In this document: one piece after another, positions 9,301 through 11,340 of the stretch
Numbering within the stretch: position 1 is the first letter of the stretch
Layout: the number at the start of each line of letters is the position of its first letter
Assembly: GCA_028565635.1 (NCBI GenBank)
Contig: JAOXYB010054145.1
Coordinates: 1 to 11,340 of the forward strand
DNA length: 11,340 nt
Direction: 5' to 3'
Source: Phoronis ovalis
Lineage: Eukaryota; Phoronida; Phoronidae
Notes under the pieces: generated by a model
What the model was told of the DNA's origin: nothing
Database searches by the model: none
What the model saw: only the letters and a program-made list of their open reading frames with translations
Made by a program: the position numbers and the translations under genes

Positions 9301-9882
9301 TGTAATGGGTATATCTGCAATTTTTCTTTTAGCCCTATTGCACATTCTACTCCCAGTATTATCATAGCGCACACGAACATGACTGTACAGTGTTACTACA
9401 TGTTCTTTTATAATTTTATTTGCATATTCGTAATGTAGTTTAGCATCACCATGCACTTGAATAGTTGTTTCATCATCTGACACTTGATTCTTCTCTTGTG
9501 CATCACTACGGTGACTGCCATTACCATCAGTTGGAGGATGACTATCAAATGTACTTACATCATCTTCACCATGTTTTTGCCAGCTCTCGTTTTCTTCATT
9601 TTTACCATGATGCACTTGGATAACGGTGTTATTACCTGCAGATGGATGGTCCATTAACTCCTCAGTAGAATGGCTGCCATTATTGTCAGTTGGAGGTTGG
9701 CCATCAGGTGTACTTACACTGCCCGATGGTTGATGAGGTGGTTTAACAGTAGTGACATCATCTTCACTATTCTTTCTCTTTCTTTTATGTCCGCACAGCA
9801 GAAGATGTCTAAAACTTAGGCGCGATCGTTGGTTTGAATTACCGCGGGATTCATGTGCTCGTTTTGTTAATTGGTTACCCAT
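3121..9882 (-). CDS. LRR-Roc-COR-Death-Death protein (Roco family), spliced gene
   Basis: The gene model joins five coding segments: 9882-6189, 5674-5603, 5226-4957, 4028-3960 and 3383-3121. All four junctions are GT/AG and phase 1, and the sum, 4368 nt, gives 1455 residues plus a TAG stop. In order, the protein has a myristoylation-type N-terminus, an acidic low-complexity region, 19 leucine-rich repeats, a Roc GTPase, COR, a Cys-containing tail, and two Death domains each preceded by a short linker. Roco proteins such as LRRK, DAPK1 and MFHAS1 use Roc-COR as a GTP-controlled dimerisation module; DAPK1 also has a Death domain. No kinase domain is present here. I infer a cytosolic or membrane-tethered scaffold that senses through the repeats and signals through Death-fold partners. 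Skipping 3960-4028 keeps the frame and gives 1432 residues. Confidence 0.82.
3425..3770. repeat. Dispersed repeat, copy 1 (in last Roco intron)
   Basis: This block is clearly similar to 10894-11215 in the same orientation, starting at TTTTTATGGCTTTAT and ending near GGGGAACAGA. Shared landmarks are ACATGTTTCATGCTTA, TTTGGTAATGTAGCTT, CCAGCCAGCTAAAAA, GTGGAGAATCAGAT and TTTGCCAGCCAGCCAGA. Inside it, TCTGTTCCCCA plus about 60 bases occurs twice (3516 and 3679), and GGGGAACAGA at 3756-3765 is the inverse of the same motif. It is non-coding. Its left end lies about 40 bases from the acceptor of the second Death exon, so it inserted into a functional intron. Confidence 0.85.
3818..3832. repeat. 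(AAT)n short tandem repeat
   Basis: About five AAT units lie in the intron between the last two coding exons of the Roco gene. A small locus of this type is usually only mildly variable. Confidence 0.7.
3960..4028 (-). CDS. Candidate linker exon before the second Death domain
   Basis: The acceptor TTATTTTACAG (AG at 4030-4029) is good. The donor CCAGA then GTATGA (GT at 3959-3958) is weaker. The 69-base exon is symmetric in phase 1 and reads LSEQQMHHDEEKADPE then CRIVNQ. Composition, length and position resemble the linker exon at 5603-5674. If the donor is not used, the frame runs eight more codons to TGA at 3937, giving an isoform with one Death domain. The reading frame is kept whether this exon is included or skipped. 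Confidence 0.55.
4029..4895. other. Intron between first Death exon and second linker exon
   Basis: Together with 4896-4956, this is the intron separating the two linker-Death cassettes. I see no further exon, RNA gene or recognisable repeat on either strand. Confidence 0.5.
4896..4938. repeat. Two-copy 21-22 bp tandem repeat
   Basis: GAATTATAAACTTTTATACC occurs at 4896 and again at 4917 with one extra T. It lies in the intron just beyond the donor of the first Death exon, starting about 18 bases from the exon edge. Confidence 0.85.
4957..5226 (-). CDS. First Death domain exon
   Basis: The acceptor is GTTTTCTTTAG (AG at 5228-5227) and the donor is ACTGAAG then GTATGT (GT at 4956-4955). The exon is 270 bases and symmetric in phase 1, encoding residues 1256-1345 of the joined protein. 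The peptide shows the Death-domain pattern: LSRIANKLGEDWMFIGIYLD for helices 1-2, then a polar loop, then MLLSWLESC for helix 4-5, and LRHLKRAFDKCKRSDLVEVL for helices 5-6. Death domains form homotypic assemblies with adaptors. The whole domain sits in one exon, so it is easily duplicated or skipped. Confidence 0.87.
5227..5602. other. Intron between first linker and first Death exon
   Basis: AT-rich sequence bounded by GTAAGA at 5602 and TTTAG at 5227 on the minus strand. No other feature could be supported. Its open frames are short and lack splice-site support. Confidence 0.55.
5603..5674 (-). CDS. Short linker exon before the first Death domain
   Basis: The acceptor is ATGCTTACAG (AG at 5676-5675) and the donor is ACAAAAG then GTAAGA (GT at 5602-5601). 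The exon is 72 bases and symmetric in phase 1. It adds a lysine- and glutamate-rich helix, TEEQIKEVEKFVQKYG, then CMITMTK. It matches both the phase-1 donor of the giant exon and the phase-1 acceptor of the Death exon. It resembles the 69-base exon at 3960-4028, which sits in the same position before the second Death domain. Confidence 0.78.
5675..6188. other. First coding intron of the Roco gene
   Basis: The intron runs from GTAAGT at 6188 to CTTACAG at 5675 on the minus strand. A second donor-like site, GTCCAG then GTAAGG (GT at about 6108), follows an isolated ATG. No in-frame acceptor or partner exon could be matched, so I leave it unassigned. Confidence 0.55.
6189..9882 (-). CDS. Giant first coding exon: N-terminus, LRRs, Roc and COR
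   Basis: The exon encodes residues 1-1231. The start MGNQLTKR was chosen because an acceptor, TTCACTTTATTTTTAG, lies 14 bases upstream (AG at 9898-9897), so an in-frame ATG at 9939 falls in the intron. Residues 2-6 fit an N-myristoylation site and are followed by a basic HKRKRK patch. Residues about 57-146 are acidic and internally duplicated. Residues 198-643 hold 19 repeats, mostly 23 long, of the form LxxLxLxxNxIxxLPxxI; the fourth is stretched to 33. The Roc domain has P-loop GEVRAGKT (668-675), DFGG (716-719) and THSD (776-779), so its GTP-binding motifs are all intact. COR spans about 878-1091, then a CLLCPHC motif at 1181-1187. The donor is GAGCAGG then GTAAGT (GT at 6188-6187); reading through it would stop at 6163 and lose both Death domains. 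Confidence 0.93.
6877..6924 (-). repeat. 24-bp tandem duplication inside the COR coding region
   Basis: Two adjacent 24-base units (6877-6900 and 6901-6924 on the plus strand) differ at one base. They encode VDNFIERR followed by VDNFIERG, next to an acidic stretch (DEDDDEIV). The insertion is in frame and adds eight residues. The near identity points to recent replication slippage. Confidence 0.93.
9445..9714 (-). repeat. 53-codon degenerate duplication in the acidic N-terminus
   Basis: Two blocks offset by exactly 159 bases encode STPDGQPPTDNNGSHS...TVIQVHHG and STFDSHPPTDGNGSHR...TTIQVHGD. At DNA level GCCATTA, CAGTTGGAGG and GTACTTACA are kept in register. The region is acidic and probably disordered, linking the N-terminal anchor to the leucine-rich repeats. 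Confidence 0.85.
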
Positions 9883-9896
9883 GATTAAAAAAAATC

Positions 9897-9962
9897 CTAA
9901 AAATAAAGTGAACACGTTGAAAGATTTAAATGTTGGCATACTTATATCCAGTTAATCCTTAC
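9897..9962 (-). other. Candidate 5' UTR intron before the Roco start codon
   Basis: The acceptor TTCACTTTATTTTTAG (AG at 9898-9897) lies 14 bases before the MGNQ start. A candidate donor, TTATAGA then GTAAGG, at 9962-9961 would make a 66-base intron. A stronger-looking donor, TAGTACAG then GTATAG, at 10024-10023 would make it 128 bases. In both cases the in-frame ATG at 9939 is removed. If the intron is kept, translation could begin at 9939 and add 19 mostly hydrophobic residues. Confidence 0.45.
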
Positions 9963-10024
9963 TCTATAATGTGACAAGGATAATGTTGAATATTTCTGAT
10001 GAGTTACTGATTCTGTTGCTATAC

Positions 10025-10202
10025 CTGTACTAAAAGAAGTAATGTTTATAGTAAATATGATTGCACTTTCTATAAATAAAATATACTTCAACAAACTAAT
10101 GTTAGAGTTAATTTCATTTTGTGCATTTCACATACATGTATAAAACGGAAATTAATACACCAGGACTGTGAAAGCTCCCATCCACCCCAAGCTGCCCACA
10201 CT
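10025..10202 (-). promoter_or_regulatory. Likely 5' UTR and promoter-proximal region of the Roco gene
   Basis: This is the only unique DNA between the candidate donors and the MITE-like element. A TATA-like run (TATATTTTATTTATAG on the minus strand, about 10069-10084) lies about 45-60 bases before the donor at 10024. No initiator can be called, and the placement is inferred from position alone. Confidence 0.25.
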
Positions 10203-10836
10203 TACTATTTTCTCAAATAATCGCCCTGGGCGATTATTAAAAAAAACTGCTTTTAAGGGGGACGATTAATAGAGAGGGGGTGATTATTAACTTATTTGTA
10301 CTCCTGGCATTAATATTTTAGTTTTTTTAAATTATTGTTTGCGATACATAAGGAAGATTTTGAAGATTGTCAGTTAATCAAACAAAATCGGCTTATTTAA
10401 GCGAAATTCTGTGTGTAATGGAATTGTATTTTCAAAAGAAAAACTCTTCCAAACCTTAAATAAACATTAAGTTTATTTTTTTGGTCACATACCTAGAGAA
10501 ATTTGTGCAGTGTATACAACCTTGCTCAACATGGAAACACAATTATTGTGAAAGGCATCGGCAAGATCGAAGCGTAAATCACCTCCTGCCGTACTCAGCA
10601 TGGAAATTCTATTGGAAATATTATTACATGGAGGCGATTCGAAGTTTGCCAGTTTTGCAAGCCATATTAAAGATAATACCATATTTCCTTAAAATCCAAT
10701 AAAGAGTGGCTAATCATTAAAATGTGATTATCTCTTATTAATTCAGATGGGTCTTCGAGTCAAATTGCTGCCCCAGAAGTGATTACTAGAGGGGGCAATT
10801 ATTAAAACAGGGTGCGATTATTAGAGAAAATATGGT
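10203..10836. mobile_element. MITE-like non-autonomous element with terminal inverted repeats
   Basis: The left end, TACTATTTTCTCAAATAATC, is inversely matched by the right end GATTATTAGAGAAAATATGG, with CGCCC-type bases continuing inside each. Subterminal GGGG..GATTATTA units recur near both ends (about 10228-10290 and 10780-10820). The core is unrelated to that motif. The flanks are compatible with a TA target duplication, but two bases cannot prove it. The interior open frames on both strands (10481-10702, 10485-10682) are too short for a transposase and carry no recognisable catalytic motif. The element sits roughly 200 bases upstream of the Roco exon boundary. Confidence 0.68.
10216..10238. 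repeat. 23-bp perfect palindrome within the left MITE end
   Basis: AATAATCGCCC, a single T, then GGGCGATTATT: two perfectly complementary 11-base arms. It is built from the same GATTATT motif that makes up the subterminal repeats. Confidence 0.9.
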
Positions 10837-10893
10837 ATATGGCGGTTTAGATCTTATATTGCAAGTCTGTATCAGTAGCACCTAATGAGGATG

Positions 10894-11215
10894 ATTTTTA
10901 TAGCTTTATACAGTAAAACAAACATATTTTTTTACATGTTTCATGCTTATAGATAAACCATTTGGTAATGTAGCTTCGAAAGCCATATCTGTTCCCCACA
11001 CACCAGCGAGCTGAATTTTTTTAAATTCACCAGCCAGCTAAAAAAGCGGGTGAACTCTATCTGCCAGCTGAAATTTGTAATGTTGCTTCATGGAGTTTAG
11101 TTCTTAAATAAATCATTTAGCGACGCTGATGTGGAGAATCAGATTTGTTCCCCATTACCACCTGGAGGAACACTATAGGTTTGCCAGCCAGCCAGATTTG
11201 ACTGGGGAACAGCCC
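10894..11215. repeat. Dispersed repeat, copy 2
   Basis: Second copy of the element at 3425-3770, same orientation, running from ATTTTTATAGCTTTATA to GGGGAACAG. It keeps the two internal (T)CTGTTCCCCA units (10988 and 11144, the second with a T for C) and the CCAGCCAGC clusters. Differences are scattered substitutions and small indels, so the copies are old and independent insertions of one family. No coding frame is conserved between them. Confidence 0.85.
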
Positions 11216-11340
11216 CGGGGGGGCCGGGTCAATATGAAAGTGGGTACGCATGTTCCAACAAAATTTCGCGTGAAAGGGTATGTTTTTCAAACCGCCGGCG
11301 CGTAACGCGCGTTACGTGCTTAGGGTCTGTTTTTTGGCTA
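11216..11340. other. GC-rich tract with 16-bp palindrome at the right edge
   Basis: After the dispersed repeat the base composition changes abruptly, with a G run, CCGGG, and then CGTAACGCGCGTTACG, a perfect palindrome at 11301-11316. It may be the start of another repeat family cut by the window edge. No gene is seen. Confidence 0.4.

Noticed and set aside
10481-10702. Short open frames on both strands as a transposase remnant
   Set aside because: They are inside the MITE-like element, about 65-73 codons, with no DDE or helix-turn-helix pattern visible. Treated as element interior only.

Overview
This is a stretch of animal nuclear DNA, most likely from an invertebrate. The signs are AT-rich non-coding DNA, introns with GT/AG borders, Death and ankyrin-like sequences, an (AC)n microsatellite, and dispersed non-autonomous repeats. 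Nothing in it is operon-like or bacterial. The species cannot be fixed from the sequence; large Roco/Death gene sets are known from marine invertebrates such as cnidarians, molluscs and amphioxus, and that is as far as I would go.

The centrepiece is one gene on the minus strand, coding from 9882 down to 3121. A giant exon (6189-9896, start codon at 9882-9880) carries an acidic N-terminus with a candidate N-myristoylation motif, 19 leucine-rich repeats, a complete Roc (Ras-of-complex) GTPase domain and a COR domain. Four small downstream exons follow (5603-5674, 4957-5226, 3960-4028, 3121-3383). They add two linker peptides and two Death domains. Every internal junction is in phase 1 and the joined frame is open throughout: 4368 nt, 1455 residues. 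The product is a predicted cytosolic LRR-Roc-COR-Death-Death protein, a GTP-regulated scaffold that could recruit Death-fold partners in apoptosis or innate immune signalling. The linker and Death exons look like a duplicated cassette.

Left of that gene, 1127-1310 and 1676-1973 form a phase-matched pair of minus-strand exons. They encode an ankyrin-like half repeat, an acidic linker and an unrecognised helical region. They belong either to a second gene or to alternative 3' exons of the Roco gene. At the far left, 1-160 and 599-658 look like the last two exons of a plus-strand gene entering from outside the window and converging on the minus-strand genes.

Right of the Roco start are a candidate short 5' UTR intron, then a roughly 630 bp MITE-like element with terminal inverted repeats (10203-10836). 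A second copy of a roughly 330 bp dispersed repeat follows (10894-11215); its first copy lies in the last intron of the Roco gene (3425-3770). The window ends in a GC-rich tract with a perfect 16-bp palindrome. No RNA genes, CRISPR arrays or autonomous transposon genes were found.
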